A stretch of DNA of 64,000 nucleotides. Origin: Warburgia ugandensis (taxonomy: Eukaryota; Streptophyta; Magnoliopsida; Canellales; Canellaceae). Both the position numbers and the translations under genes were made by a program. Below the pieces are notes generated by a model, which was not told where the DNA came from, made no database searches, and saw nothing but the letters and a program-made list of their open reading frames with translations. The stretch covers positions 48,196,057 through 48,260,056 of the forward strand of contig CP141137.1 in assembly GCA_035236585.1 (NCBI GenBank), read 5' to 3'. Positions 63,201-64,000 of the stretch are shown here, in pieces. The number at the start of each line of letters is the position of its first letter. The first letter of the stretch is position 1.

Positions 63201-64000
63201 GGAGGATCAGACAAGATCCTTAGAATCTTGAGTGGTCAACAACAATAAGAATACTAATGTAGTATTATATTATGTATGTATATGTAGAAATTATGTATGT
63301 GTATGTAGGAGAACATAAATAGAGAATCCAAACCCTTGATTAAATCTGATTCAAGGAAAATTAGGATATCCCTCATAGGGATACATACTTGTATAGATGA
63401 ATAACTTGATATGTGTGGTATGACAGATGTATGACTACAGACTAGGATGAGCAATATGGAGGAATATCAGTTGGGATATACGAATCAAGACCTGATACCA
63501 CTTTGAGGTAGGTGGATGTATAAGAATGTATTAAGGATTCATGTGTATACATACATGGTCTTAGTATGTAATTATAGACCTTCATGATATAAGTATGCTT
63601 AGTTTCTTAGCATAATCATGATCCAACTAAGTAAACCAAACATATGACTTAACTAAGTAATCCAACCATATGACCCAACAAAGTGATCCAACCCTATAAT
63701 CCAACCATATGATCCAACAAAATGATCCAACCCTATGATCTAACTAAGCGATCTAACCTCATAATCTAATTCAATTGATCCAATATAAGGATCAAATTAA
63801 ATGAGGTGAAGGTAATGAGATGTGAAGACTAAGGAAACCTTAAGAATAGGACATAGAAAATATTTCAGCCTTAGTTAAACAGACACATCGTCTGCTATGT
63901 ACAATGTATTTTCCATACAGGTATGGAGGCTTGTGATTTTGTTTTACATAGAGATAGAGACTGGAGATGCTATGCTAGGGAAGTTATGAGGGTTTGGCCA
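60300..64000 (+). repeat. Plus-strand LTR of the same family, running off the window
   Basis: Begins TGTAACACCCTTAATTTTTG. It is the reverse counterpart of the solo LTR over most of its length. Examples are 62800-62895 (ATGAATGACATTTTAGTTCATG...GGTTGAGTTAGG) against 57080-57180, the TTGGTGGTAGTGG block (60650-60690) against 59245-59300, and the final GGTTTGGCCA against 55818. The 3' end lies beyond 64000, so it is unknown whether internal retrotransposon sequence follows. No coding region is recognised. Confidence 0.8.
60766..60774 (+). promoter_or_regulatory. TATA box of the plus-strand LTR
   Basis: CTATAAATA about 466 bp into the LTR, followed by a transcribed-type leader. It corresponds in position to the box at 59170 in the solo LTR. 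Confidence 0.6.

Overview
The window is repeat DNA from a plant nuclear genome, almost certainly a flowering plant. It is AT-rich, with no convincing host gene, rRNA or tRNA. What can be recognised is typical of plants: Ty3/gypsy LTR retrotransposons with LTRs over 4 kb and initiator-Met-tRNA primer sites, a TRIM-like short LTR, CACTA transposons with 3-bp target duplications, an RTE-type LINE and a short SINE. The species cannot be named from this sequence.

Positions 1-46620 are a direct tandem array of a roughly 9.05-kb unit: the tail of one copy (1-1407) and five complete copies (1408-10418, 10419-19477, 19478-28528, 28529-37586, 37587-46620). The array continues off the left edge. Each unit reads, left to right: a TRIM-like LTR; a dead gypsy gag on the minus strand; a ~4.3-kb minus-strand LTR carrying a 5'-truncated SINE and a long (GA)n tract; an AT-rich segment with AAAGTC-type repeats; and the left half of a CACTA element with hairpin-rich subterminal repeats, a ~195-bp minisatellite and a (TTC)n block. 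The array ends at 46620 inside the CACTA element, whose right half (46621-47003) occurs once. The rightmost element (44248-47003) is therefore complete, with matching terminal inverted repeats and an ATA target duplication.

Positions 47004-49190 continue the AT-rich host element. They hold a broken two-exon fragment of a CACTA (TNP2-type) transposase and a ~427-bp direct duplication. Positions 49220-50775 hold a C-rich degenerate minisatellite and a ~445-bp direct duplication. Positions 50371-60299 appear to be an old, diverged LTR of the same broad type. It is broken by a 2.1-kb RTE-like LINE (51143-53262, target duplication of 11 bp) and a 4.7-kb solo LTR (55052-59746, target duplication ATTCA). 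A further LTR of the family starts at 60300 in the opposite orientation and runs off the window, so the two LTRs face each other across about 550 bp.

The most notable observation is that the differences between array units are concentrated at CAG/CTG trinucleotides, often as small indels or T-to-C and A-to-G changes. CAG/CTG is the plant CHG methylation context. This suggests consensus errors at methylated bases rather than evolution, so the units may be closer to identical than they appear. No intact protein-coding gene is present, and every protein-like segment is a transposon relic.
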